Part shown: piece by piece, positions 31,534 through 39,702 of the stretch
Layout: every line of letters begins with the position of its first letter
Numbering within the stretch: the stretch's first letter is position 1
Assembly (NCBI GenBank): GCA_963750015.1
Contig: CAVVPU010000227.1
Location: 1-64,000 of the forward strand
DNA length: 64,000 bases
Direction: 5' to 3'
DNA from: CAVVNC01 sp963750015
GTDB lineage: Bacteria; Desulfobacterota; Syntrophorhabdia; Syntrophorhabdales; WCHB1-27
The notes under the pieces: model-generated
The model's input: only the letters and a program-made list of their open reading frames with translations
Databases searched by the model: none
Told to the model about the DNA's origin: nothing
Position numbers and translations under genes: made by a program

Positions 31534-32838
31534 ATGGAACGCGCAAGTAGCCACAGCGAGTCGCTCAAGCGGGGTCAAAAAGTAGCTATAAAGGCAACTA
31601 TTGCCATACTCTTCCTCGCAGTCGCAAAATTCGTCACCGGCTACCTCTTTGACTCCCGAATCCTCATTGCAGACGCTTTTCACAGCGGCGTTGACGTGCT
31701 TGCTATTTTTGCTTCGTGGTTTGGCCTTTGGCTTGCCTCCCGAAAAGAGAGTGCGAGATTTCCTTACGGACTGTGTAAAGCCGAAACCTTTGTAACCCTT
31801 CTCATTGGCCTTCTCGTCATATGGGCCGGTTTTGAAAACCTCCTTGAGGGTTACAGGAAGCTTTTTCTCCCGGCTCCTCATCATGCGTTCCCAGCGCTTC
31901 CGGTCCTGGTAAGCGGGGTATCTGTCTTCGTATCATATTTTGTGGCAAAGATGGAAAAAGCGACAGGCGCTTTCATCAATTCCGGAGCCCTTCAGGCTAA
32001 CGCGTCCGAGGCGTTTCTCGATATTGGCACCTCTTTGGTCGTTCTCGCAGGTATTCTGTTGGCCTATGCGAAAATTCTTTATGTCGAGGGTTCCGTTGTG
32101 ATGCTCATCGCCCTGCTCATTATCAGGCTCGGTGTGAAAAACGTATGGACGCCGATGCTGGTCCTTCTCGATGCAAGCCTTGACCCAAAGCTACGGGCAG
32201 AAATAGAGAAGAAAATTTCCGCCATTGACGGCGTCAAGGGCGTGAGTGACGTGAAGATCCGCCAGTCCAGGCCATTCAAGATGGTAGAATGCAGCATCGC
32301 AACGGGCCCCTCGGTCTCCGTATATAAGGCACATGAACTTGCGGACAAGGTCGAGAACATCATATCGAGGGATTACAGCCAGATCGAATCGATCTTCGTT
32401 CACGTGGAACCGGCGAGAAAGGATACTCTGTCCGTGATCATGCCGGTCGAAGAGATCAATGGACTAGATTCAAGGGTCCACGACCATTTCGGTAGGGCGC
32501 CTTGCTTTATCATTCTGAACCTGGACGACAAAGGAGGCGCGGAAATAAAGGATTTCTATTACAACGAATTCCTCGGCGAAAAGGACCGCATACACATAGG
32601 AGTCAAAGTCATTAAGGCCGTGATCAAACATAACCTGGATATCGTTTTCACCCCTAAGATCGGAGAAATCTCTTTTTACATGTTGAAAGACAATTTTGTC
32701 GATATTTACAGGGCGGTTGCAGGTTCAACAGTGCGTGAGATTGTGAAGCAATACCGTAATAGCGAGATCGAACCACTCACAATTCCCGATCCTTCAGAGG
32801 AATCGGAGATGAAACGACAAAAAGCAGATTCCCAATGA
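31534..32838 (+). CDS. CDF-family metal transporter fused to a NifX-type domain
   Basis: A 434-residue protein. Residues 1-290 are a cation diffusion facilitator: six hydrophobic helices, SRILIADAFHSGVDVLA with the Asp/His of the transport site in helix 2, ANASEAFLDIGTSL in helix 5, and a cytoplasmic ferredoxin-like domain (VKGVSDVKIRQSRPFKMVE). Residues 300-405 (LSVIMPVEEINGLDSRVHDHFGRAPCFIILNLDD...) form a NifX/NafY-like domain. The transporter exports Zn, Fe or a similar divalent ion. An attached cofactor-carrier domain is unusual and could sense or deliver the metal. Confidence 0.75.
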   Translation: MERASSHSESLKRGQKVAIKATIAILFLAVAKFVTGYLFDSRILIADAFHSGVDVLAIFASWFGLWLASRKESARFPYGLCKAETFVTLLIGLLVIWAGFENLLEGYRKLFLPAPHHAFPALPVLVSGVSVFVSYFVAKMEKATGAFINSGALQANASEAFLDIGTSLVVLAGILLAYAKILYVEGSVVMLIALLIIRLGVKNVWTPMLVLLDASLDPKLRAEIEKKISAIDGVKGVSDVKIRQSRPFKMVECSIATGPSVSVYKAHELADKVENIISRDYSQIESIFVHVEPARKDTLSVIMPVEEINGLDSRVHDHFGRAPCFIILNLDDKGGAEIKDFYYNEFLGEKDRIHIGVKVIKAVIKHNLDIVFTPKIGEISFYMLKDNFVDIYRAVAGSTVREIVKQYRNSEIEPLTIPDPSEESEMKRQKADSQ

Positions 32839-32907
32839 TCTCGCCTTGCGTGGGTTGTGTGGGGCGAGGAGATGTCTGACAAGGGCAACGGGGGCCGGCA
32901 GTAGTTT

Positions 32908-33369
32908 ATGGCAGATATACTTATTATGTTTCATTCTCAAACGGGCAATACGGAGAGACTGGCAAGGGCCGTCGCGGACGGGGTGGATGAAACGGGGAAC
33001 GCGAGGGCAATCCTTAGATGGGCCGCCGACGTTGTGGCACAAGACCTGAGAAATTGCAGCGCCGTTGTAATATGCTCCCCGGAGTACTTCGGGTACATGG
33101 CAGGCATGGTAAAAGATTTCTTCGACAGAACGTATGAGGAGCTGAAGGATGACGCGACCGTACGCAAGAAACCTTTTTGCGTCATTGTGAGCGCAGGCAA
33201 TGACGGATCAGGCGCGTTAAGCCAGATTGAACGGATCTGCAAGGGCTATCGCTTAAGAAAAGTTCAGGCTCCCATTATTTGCAAGGGCAAGATAACCGAG
33301 GAAGTGCTGGCAAGATGCCTTGAACTTGGCAGAACGCTGGCCGAAGGCGTTAATGCCGGAATATTCTGA
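32908..33369 (+). CDS. Flavodoxin-like NAD(P)H-dependent reductase
   Basis: A 153-residue flavodoxin fold: MFHSQTGNTERLARAVADGV (FMN phosphate loop, TGNT), VVICSPEYFGYMAGMVKDFFDRTYEEL (aromatic flavin-contact loop), and PFCVIVSAGNDGSGALSQIERI. It is a small FMN carrier or reductase, probably working with nearby redox genes. The start ATG lies in the leader after GCCGGCAG. Partner unknown. Confidence 0.75.
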   Translation: MADILIMFHSQTGNTERLARAVADGVDETGNARAILRWAADVVAQDLRNCSAVVICSPEYFGYMAGMVKDFFDRTYEELKDDATVRKKPFCVIVSAGNDGSGALSQIERICKGYRLRKVQAPIICKGKITEEVLARCLELGRTLAEGVNAGIF

Positions 33370-33877
33370 ATGTCTGTCATCATCCGAAAAAAGGACCCTT
33401 AAATCTTTCTTCCGGTTTGTCCGTTTTCATTCAAATTCTCCCGAAAGCCTCCAGAAACTCGGGAGAGGTCGTTACCCCGAACCCAGGGTGCATGGGAGAA
33501 TGCTGGTATGCGTTGTGCGCGTTGTCTGGGTATCCCTTCTGTGGGCGGCGCATGAGTCTTCGAGGATAACTGACTTGAAATCATGACAGGCCTCGTGGAA
33601 AGCTGTGGCAAAGACGCGGAAGTGAGTGGCGATGCCCCCGACGGCTACTGTGTTAACATTCCGTATACGGGACCTTTGACAAGAAGAAGCTCTCTATTTA
33701 CACCTTATGAGCATATGTTTATAATAGCGATAGGATACATCGTTGTAAGTCATTGGGATATGAAATATCAAGCCTGCTGGGAAAAGCGGATGGCGCCTGA
33801 TCGGCATTTTGAATAACGCAGGAAACACACAGTAAGAAGTGGCTCGGAAAGCCGGAAGGAAGAGAGAGGGGGAACCT
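33370..33877. other. Intergenic stretch with one hairpin
   Basis: About 500 bases with no convincing gene on either strand. CTCCCGA/TCGGGAG (33438-33444 with 33459-33465) forms a 7-base-pair hairpin downstream of the flavodoxin-like gene and could be part of a terminator, though no T-run follows. Confidence 0.35.
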
Positions 33878-34828
33878 ATGACGCACGTCGCAGCCCAGCC
33901 ATTTCAGGAAGTGGAGAAGGTGTCCATCACAATCGTCACCGACAATTACACTGACGGCTTGAGGCCGGATACGGCGGTGGGCAAAAGATACCGAGCGGGA
34001 GGCTGCACATCCATCCATGCCGAGCATGGCCTCTCCTATTTCATCCGTGCCTCCACGAGCACAGGCACGTGCACCTTCATGTTCGATTACGGCGTGGACG
34101 GCAGGGGTGTCCTGAACAACATGAGGCTTCTCGATGTCGAGCTCAATAGGATAGATGCACTCGGTTTGAGCCACGGCCACTTCGACCATTGGGGTGCCTT
34201 GGTGGAGATACTGAAGGAGCATCATCCGACCATGCCCGGAAATATACCTCTTTACGTGGGTGAAGAGGCTTTTGCCCACAGATACGCGTTGTCTCCTCAG
34301 AATGAGCTTCGGGACTTGGGACAGCTCGATAGGGTGGCCATCGAAGGCCTCGGTGTGCGCATCGTGGAGATCGACGAAACGACCGAAGTGATACCAGGAG
34401 CCTATCTGACAGGTCCCATCGAGCGCACTACCGAGTACGAACAAGTGCCTCCTCTTTTTTTCGTCGACCGGCAAGAAAATCGAGAGCAGGATCAGTTCCG
34501 GGGCGAACAGGCCGTTGCCTTCCTGGTAAAGGGGAGGGGACTGGTAGTTCTCTCCGGCTGCGCCCACGTGGGAATTGTCAACACCGTAAGGCATGCCCGG
34601 AAGGTGACCGGCGTTACCCGTCTCCATGCAGTGGTCGGCGGGTTTCATCTGGTGAACGCTCCTACGGAACGCATAGAGGCTACCGTGGCAGACATGAAGG
34701 CCATGGCGCCCGACTACATCGTGCCGACCCATTGCACGGGCTTCGAAGCTATTACCCGCTTTCGTGAGGAGATGCCTGAGCAGTTTATCCTCAATACCGC
34801 GGGGACGACGTACGTTTTCGGCAAATAG
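33878..34828 (+). CDS. MBL-fold metallo-hydrolase
   Basis: A 316-residue metallo-beta-lactamase fold protein. The metal-binding HxHxDH is LSHGHFDHWGAL (His99, His101, Asp103, His104); more ligands are in LSGCAHVGIVN (His near 230) and IVPTHCTGFEA (His near 287). It resembles the group annotated as 7,8-dihydropterin-6-yl-methyl-4-(beta-D-ribofuranosyl)aminobenzene 5'-phosphate synthase, but such names are broad. GAGAGGGGGAACCT precedes the ATG. It is followed 29 bases on by DUF364 and gamma-CA-like genes; broken relatives of it and of DUF364 occur at 18011 and 42588. Confidence 0.8.
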   Translation: MTHVAAQPFQEVEKVSITIVTDNYTDGLRPDTAVGKRYRAGGCTSIHAEHGLSYFIRASTSTGTCTFMFDYGVDGRGVLNNMRLLDVELNRIDALGLSHGHFDHWGALVEILKEHHPTMPGNIPLYVGEEAFAHRYALSPQNELRDLGQLDRVAIEGLGVRIVEIDETTEVIPGAYLTGPIERTTEYEQVPPLFFVDRQENREQDQFRGEQAVAFLVKGRGLVVLSGCAHVGIVNTVRHARKVTGVTRLHAVVGGFHLVNAPTERIEATVADMKAMAPDYIVPTHCTGFEAITRFREEMPEQFILNTAGTTYVFGK

Positions 34829-34857
34829 GAGAACAAGAACGGACAGGAGGATTTTTA

Positions 34858-35630
34858 TGCCCATATTACAAGAGATACTTGAAAATCTACCGGGCGACGC
34901 CCCCATAACCGAAGTGAGGCGGGGGATACACTCGACTGCCGTAGTGAGCAGGTTCTGCGGCCTTTCGTCTACCATGTTCCGCGACGCCTGCCATGAAAGG
35001 GAAGGGGCGGAGCCGGAAAAGCCCTTTACGGAGATGACCGCTCGCGAGCTTGCCCGGTATGCCTTCTCGGACGATGTGTCAAAAGCCTCCCTCGGCCTTG
35101 CCGCGATCAACTCTCTTATCGAGATAAGGGCAGAAGAATGCATGGATATCGATGGGCTTAAACTCGTTCGCGAGATTGGCGTAGGGAAGAACATCTCCGT
35201 CATCGGTCACTTCCCTTTTCTCGAAGCTCTTGGAGAGGTGGCCCGGAACCTTTGGATAATAGAAAAGCATCCGCTCCCCGGAGATCTTCCGGAACAGAGC
35301 AGCCGGGAGTATCTACCCCAGTCGGATATCGTCGTCGTCACGGCGACGACCCTCATAAACCACACCCTGCCGGGCCTATTGGCCCTGTGCAGGAAAGGGA
35401 GCGTCAGAATGCTTCTGGGACCGACCACCCCTATGACGGGGGTGCTCTTCGACCATGGCATCGACGTCCTTTCGGGAAGTATGGTGATTGACAAGGACGT
35501 TGTCCTCAAGCACGTGAGCGAAGGCTCCAATTTCATGCGCCTTAAAAAGACGGGTGCGGTCCGCTTCGTCACCATGGTGAAAGATCGGGGAGCGATCATG
35601 AAGGGGATCCATCATGCTCTACAGGTTTGA
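34858..35630 (+). CDS. DUF364/DUF4213 protein, second copy
   Basis: A 257-residue protein. The N-terminal DUF4213-like part includes EVRRGIHSTAVVSRFCGLSSTM, EMTARELARYAFSDDVSKASLGLAAINSLI; the C-terminal DUF364 part includes ISVIGHFPFLEALGEV, DIVVVTATTLINHTLPGLLALC and LGPTTPMTGVLFDHGIDVLSG. Predicted metal chelation. GGAGG precedes the ATG, and the end overlaps the next gene by 17 bases, so the two are coupled. Confidence 0.75.
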
Positions 35631-36144
35631 TGGCAGCCAGCCGGTCATAGGCGCCGGCACCTACATAAGCGAGACGGCGACGGTCATAGGAGACGTGAGG
35701 ATTGGAGAACGTTGTTATGTCGGCCATGGCGCTATCCTGCGTGGCGACTACGGAACCATCGAGATAGGGGACGAGACGGCGATCGAGGAAGGCGTTATCA
35801 TCCACGCGCCCCCCGGAGAATGCTGCTCTATCGGTAACGGCGTCATACTGGGCCATGGAGCGATCATCCACGTGAAGGCTATCGGCGATTCTGCCGGGAT
35901 CGGAATGGGTGCCACTCTCAGCATACACTCGGAGATCGGCCGGGCATCCGTCGTGGCGGAAGGCGCCATAGTGAAGCAGGGGCAAATGGTGCCTGAGTCC
36001 GTGGTAGTGGCCGGCAACCCGGCGAAGAAGATCAAGGATATGTTACAGAGGGATATTGCATTCTGGGCCTATTCGAGGCAGATTTATGTCGATCTCGCGG
36101 CTAAGTACTGCAGGCTGGGCATGGAGATGGTCGAACCGGCCTGA
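35614..36144 (+). CDS. Gamma-carbonic-anhydrase-like left-handed beta-helix protein
   Basis: A 176-residue protein with hexapeptide repeats: GDVRIGERCYVGHGAILRGDYGTIEIGDET and VILGHGAIIHVKAIGDSAGIGMGA. Zinc-ligand histidines fit His64 (VIIHAPP), His81 and His86 (GHGAIIH), and Arg43/Asp45 form the conserved ion pair, so metal binding is likely intact. Members such as YrdA, CaiE and PaaY are not always active carbonic anhydrases. In an operon with DUF364 and MBL-fold genes, activity on CO2 or another substrate cannot be assigned. Confidence 0.8.
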   Translation: MLYRFDGSQPVIGAGTYISETATVIGDVRIGERCYVGHGAILRGDYGTIEIGDETAIEEGVIIHAPPGECCSIGNGVILGHGAIIHVKAIGDSAGIGMGATLSIHSEIGRASVVAEGAIVKQGQMVPESVVVAGNPAKKIKDMLQRDIAFWAYSRQIYVDLAAKYCRLGMEMVEPA

Positions 36145-36387
36145 AGACAGTCGCCGCTCCATGGGGCCGCGCTTGAGTGCTTTGTTTTATTCGTACCTCT
36201 CGGCGAGGAAATCAAGTGCAGTTTCGTCGCCGAAACACCTTGCGTTACCTTTTTTTTCCCCATCCAAGAACGTTCCGTCTTCTCATCGTGGCCCACAAAC
36301 CATTGCTTGCGCATCGTGGGAAAGCATTTACCGGCAGCTTTTGGGGCCCATGCGTCCGGATGGCCCCAAGAGATAGCAGCGAGGAGT

Positions 36388-36504
36388 CTATCCAACCGTT
36401 TCCGGTAGGATCACATCCTCCCGCTTGTAGGGAAAGGGGGCGTAGATTAGGGTCATATCGATCTCCCCCAGGTCCTTGACGGCCGCTCTCGATACCGCGG
36501 GGTC
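36388..36504 (-). pseudogene. C-terminal fragment of an unidentified protein
   Basis: Downstream of the corrinoid-protein gene the minus strand reads DPAVSRAAVKDLGEIDMTL then IYAPFPYKREDVILPETVG and a TAG at 36388. It has good protein character but no start; a stop lies just upstream in frame. It looks like the tail of a deleted third gene of the methyltransferase operon. The family is not recognised. Confidence 0.35.
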
Positions 36505-36507
36505 AGT

Positions 36508-37173
36508 CTACCCTTTTATCCGGTTTTCATGACGCGATAGCAGAGCCTTCGCCTCCGCTATCGCCTCTCCCGCATTGTGCGCGTAGCCATCAGCGCCATA
36601 TGCAGCAGCGATCTCCCTGGTGAGGGGCGCCCCTCCCACCATTACCGGAACCCCGGGATACTCGGCCTTGATCATCCGGATCGCCTTTGGCATGGCGAGC
36701 ATCGTGGTCGACATGAGGGCCGAGAAGGCGATTATGTCGGCCTGGGTCCTTTCCTGCTCCTCCACGAACCGCTCGGGGGCTACGTCTTTCCCGAGGTCGC
36801 GCACCGACCATCCCGTTGCCTCGAACACAATCTTGACGAGGTTCTTTCCAACGTCGTGGATGTCGCCTTCAACTGTCCCGATGATGATACTTCCTTTTGT
36901 TGAGTCAGATTGGTTCCTAATATGGGGAGCGAGTATTTCGAGACCGACGTGGAGGGCGTCCGCACACAGGAGGAGCTCCGAGATGTAGTAGGTTTCGGAG
37001 GCGTAGAGCTCGCCCACTTTCTCCATGGCCGCCATAAGCCCGTATTTCACTGCGGATTCAGGGTCGATCCCTTCGATCAGGATCGACCTGCTCAATGCCG
37101 CAGCAGCGTATTCGTCCATGTTGACGACCGCGTCGTAGAGCTTGCTCACGAGCTCGTGGTTTCCGTTACCCAT
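36508..37173 (-). CDS. Cobalamin-binding corrinoid protein (MtaC/MtbC-like)
   Basis: A 221-residue methyltransferase corrinoid subunit. N-terminal cap helices (residues 1-90), then a B12-binding Rossmann domain with the DxHxxG motif EGDIHDVGKN (Asp104, His106, Gly109) in which His106 ligates cobalt, followed by SALMSTTM and VMVGGAPLTREIA. It carries a methyl group between a substrate-specific methyltransferase and its MtaA-like partner, encoded 20 bases upstream. No MtaB-like substrate-specific subunit is seen. GAGGAGGA precedes the ATG; a start upstream is less likely. Confidence 0.88.
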   Translation of the reverse strand: MGNGNHELVSKLYDAVVNMDEYAAAALSRSILIEGIDPESAVKYGLMAAMEKVGELYASETYYISELLLCADALHVGLEILAPHIRNQSDSTKGSIIIGTVEGDIHDVGKNLVKIVFEATGWSVRDLGKDVAPERFVEEQERTQADIIAFSALMSTTMLAMPKAIRMIKAEYPGVPVMVGGAPLTREIAAAYGADGYAHNAGEAIAEAKALLSRHENRIKG

Positions 37174-37192
37174 GGCGCCTTCCTCCTCGAAC

Positions 37193-38251
37193 CTACTCAT
37201 ACCATCCGAACTCCTCCACGGCCCTTGTCATCGCCTTCACATTTTCGATTGGCGCCCGGGGCGGAAGCTCGCAGCCGGGGGCGAACATGAAGCCGCCTTC
37301 TATGCGCTTGCCCCTCTCGACAATAACCCTCGTCGCTTCGTAGACTTGGTTGGGAGTAGCCGTCTGGACCAGGGTCGGATCGAGGTTGCCGGCGATGATG
37401 TGACGGGGGAAGTAACGTGCCGCCGTCTCCAGTTCTATCTCGGGGCCGATGCTGATGACGCCCGGATCGCCGAAATCGACGTCAGCGAGGAGAGGTAGGT
37501 TCTTGTTCTGCTCCCCGCAAATATGGGCGAAGGTCGTTCTGTAGCCGAGAGTCCGCAAACGGGCCTGTCCCTCCCTCAGGTCGGGCAGGACGAATTCCTC
37601 GAATCTGTGCGGCGGAATGAGCTGGTTCGAGGCAAGGGGCAAACCGATAAGGGCCAGTACGGCTTCCGTGCCCAATGCATCTTTTCGTTGATTGAGAGAA
37701 GAAAGGCTCCACTCGCTAAGCTCCTGGATGAGAAAATGGGCCAGCCCGGGCTTCTTGACGAGCCACTTGAGAAACTTCTCGAGTCCCACGAGCTGACAGG
37801 CCAGGCTGTAAGCAGAGCCACTCGATATGGTCGCATTCCACGGCTCATTGTCGAGTCGTTCCTTTCGAGCCAGATCGGAGTATTTCTTGGCAATAGGGTA
37901 AAAGCCGGAATCAGCCCCGGGCCACTTGAGGTTGTAAACGTCCTCGTCACGCTCTATTGGGTGACGAATCACCATGGGTGCCTGGTCGTATTCGCCCTCA
38001 GGCATCCTCACCTCGCCGCCGAACTCCCAGGCGCCAAAGGAGCCGTAGGACATCCAGGGAACGAAGACCCAGCCGAAATCCCTGCAGGTTTTCCGAAGGG
38101 AATAGTAAGCGGCTTCCGGATCTGTGTAGGCTTGGCGGATGGAGAGGTTATTGTAGGTGATTGCAAAGCCATTGCACGCACCAGGCCAAATCGGAACCCG
38201 GTCCGGCTTTTGACGGCCAAGGAGCGCTTCGACACGCTCCCTGTCAGTCAT
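37193..38251 (-). CDS. Uroporphyrinogen-decarboxylase-family methyltransferase (MtaA/CmuA-like)
   Basis: A 352-residue TIM-barrel protein of the URO-D superfamily. MTDRERVEALLGRQKPDRVPIWP is the usual start. The zinc-thiol motif is visible: FAHICGEQ (His243, Cys245) and MFAPGCELP (Cys327), as in MtaA/MtbA, which methylate a thiol from a methyl-corrinoid. In bacteria the acceptor can be coenzyme M-like, tetrahydrofolate or unknown. It is coupled to the corrinoid protein gene and overlaps nothing else. It suggests methyl-group transfer from or to a small C1 compound. Confidence 0.85.
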   Translation of the reverse strand: MTDRERVEALLGRQKPDRVPIWPGACNGFAITYNNLSIRQAYTDPEAAYYSLRKTCRDFGWVFVPWMSYGSFGAWEFGGEVRMPEGEYDQAPMVIRHPIERDEDVYNLKWPGADSGFYPIAKKYSDLARKERLDNEPWNATISSGSAYSLACQLVGLEKFLKWLVKKPGLAHFLIQELSEWSLSSLNQRKDALGTEAVLALIGLPLASNQLIPPHRFEEFVLPDLREGQARLRTLGYRTTFAHICGEQNKNLPLLADVDFGDPGVISIGPEIELETAARYFPRHIIAGNLDPTLVQTATPNQVYEATRVIVERGKRIEGGFMFAPGCELPPRAPIENVKAMTRAVEEFGWYE

Positions 38252-38265
38252 CGATCCGACGGTTC

Positions 38266-38646
38266 TCACGAGTGATGGCCGCAGCCGCCGGCGTGGCCGG
38301 CGCAGGAATGCTGCAGCGTAAGGACAGGCAGCCTGCCTTCCTTTATCAGATCGACATTCTCCCCGACCGTTGCGGCCATTGCCGCGTAGACCTGGATGCC
38401 TTCGGCGTTGAGCCTGTTGAAGGCCCCTGCGCCTATGCCTCCTACCACGACCAAGTCAATGCCACGGCCCCCGACGGCCGCAATAGGGTTGCAGACTCCG
38501 TGGACATGAATCATATCCCGGTCCCCGACTGCCGCCATATCACCAGACTCAGTGTCTGCCATGACGAATAATCGGGCAGAGCCAAAATGGCCATAAACCG
38601 CGCTCTTGACACCTTCATCTTTCTCCACCGCAAAACAAATCTTCAT
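38266..38646 (-). CDS. NifX/NafY-type cofactor-binding domain protein
   Basis: A 126-residue stand-alone domain: MKICFAVEKDEGVKSAVYGHFGSARLFVMAD, MIHVHGVCNPIAAVGGRGIDLVVVGGIGAGAFNRL, and a His/Cys-rich C-terminus SCAGHAGGCGHHS that may bind metal. These dinitrogenase iron-molybdenum cofactor-binding domains carry FeS or metal clusters. It is transcribed ahead of the MtaA/MtaC-like genes on the same strand, from a promoter with the shared spacer motif, so all three are probably one operon. Confidence 0.82.
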   Translation of the reverse strand: MKICFAVEKDEGVKSAVYGHFGSARLFVMADTESGDMAAVGDRDMIHVHGVCNPIAAVGGRGIDLVVVGGIGAGAFNRLNAEGIQVYAAMAATVGENVDLIKEGRLPVLTLQHSCAGHAGGCGHHS

Positions 38647-38696
38647 GAGTCCTCCAACTAATGTGGTGTGAACCGAAGCGCTTCTTTTTCGTCCGT

Positions 38697-38726
38697 ATTA
38701 TAAGCATATGATCGTAATTATGTCAA
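38697..38726 (-). promoter_or_regulatory. Promoter of the NifX-MtaA-MtaC operon with shared spacer motif
   Basis: On the minus strand TTGACA (38726-38721), 18-base spacer, TATAAT (38702-38697): full consensus boxes. The spacer on the plus strand reads AGCATATGATCGTAATTA, the same motif and spacing as the sufCB promoter and the one at 41826-41855. About 50 bases separate it from the ATG. Confidence 0.7.
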
Positions 38727-38896
38727 TGAAACAAGAAGGTCCCGCATGGGCACCTCTCCCGATCATCAAGAACCTTTCTGAAAGGAAACCCGCCCTGACA
38801 GCCGATGTATTGAATCGGCCGTCCAATTGTCTTACACTAGGGCGAAGGTTCGCAAGAGCGCCGCGAAGGGACCAAGGCCTTCATAAGGAGGAGGTA

Positions 38897-39268
38897 GTGA
38901 GCACATCCCGTACATGCGAAAAGTGCGGCAAACAGACAGAAGAGCCCTACGAACATCTTGGAAGGAGCTATTGCGAGGACTGCTATATGGATATTCTCTC
39001 TCCTCCCAAGGCGTGCGATCCCTGGGCAGTTTATGCAGCCAAGTGCTCTCTCAAGAGCAATGACAAGTTCTCCGCACTGACACCCCTGCAGAACCGGATC
39101 GTCGACCACGTGAAGGCAAAAGGCGAAGTAACGGCCAAAGACCTCACGGAGCACCTTGGCCTGACCGAAGAGGAATTCAAGAGAGAATTCGCTGTCCTGC
39201 GGCACATGGAGGTGCTGCGGGGGAAGAAAGAGGAAACAACGGTCCTGTACACCCTATTCGATTCGTGA
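38897..39268 (+). CDS. Zinc-finger and winged-helix protein
   Basis: A 123-residue protein. N-terminal CEKCGKQTEEPYEHLGRSYCEDCYMD forms a LIM-like or treble-clef zinc finger. Residues 55-123 (LTPLQNRIVDHVKAKGEVTAKDLTEHLGLTEEEFKREFAVLRHMEVLRGKK) are a winged helix-turn-helix. AAGGAGGAGGTA precedes a GTG start. It lies divergent from the NifX-MtaA-MtaC operon, 171 bases from its promoter, so it is a candidate regulator of that operon and of the shared motif. That is inference. Confidence 0.65.
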   Translation: MSTSRTCEKCGKQTEEPYEHLGRSYCEDCYMDILSPPKACDPWAVYAAKCSLKSNDKFSALTPLQNRIVDHVKAKGEVTAKDLTEHLGLTEEEFKREFAVLRHMEVLRGKKEETTVLYTLFDS

Positions 39269-39296
39269 TATCGAACAGAGGGACGGCGAGCTTTGC

Positions 39297-39621
39297 TCAC
39301 AGAACTACCACTTGCGCCTCCATTCTGTGGCTGTAAAGCCGGATGAGAATGGGAGTCTTAGCCTCCGTAGAGACGTAATCTCGGTCCGTATCCTCCTTGG
39401 CCTTCAAGATTCTGATCGGTGGGCGCGTGCTCACTTGCCTGAGCTCCATAATCGCCCGTTTCGTTCCTCGAGGTCTGACTCTGAACGACCTCGGCGGAAG
39501 AGGCAACCATTTGCCCGCTGTTCGCATCGTATCTCACCATGACATTTTCATCGGGCCGAACCGTCCCGTTCACCCGCGCGTTCGAGATATCGAAAGCCCT
39601 TTTGTGCCAAGGCATGGCCAA
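39297..39621 (-). pseudogene. Possible decayed small gene
   Basis: Two overlapping minus-strand frames have protein-like stretches: AFDISNARVNGTVRPDENVMVRYDANSGQMV (start ATG near 39615) and then, in another frame, RPPIRILKAKEDTDRDYVSTEAKTPILIRLYSH. They may be halves of one frameshifted protein of about 95 residues. I cannot assign it, and there is no clear ribosome site. Confidence 0.25.
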
Positions 39622-39702
39622 GGACCAAATTTTCCTTAAGGTCCGCCTATTCGCTCTCTTTCAGAAATCATGTGGCTATACGCCGACATGTCTTCGCCGC
39701 TA

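Noticed and set aside
33719..35203. 494-codon minus-strand open frame
   Set aside because: Antisense to the MBL-fold and DUF364 genes, which carry catalytic motifs in the plus strand.
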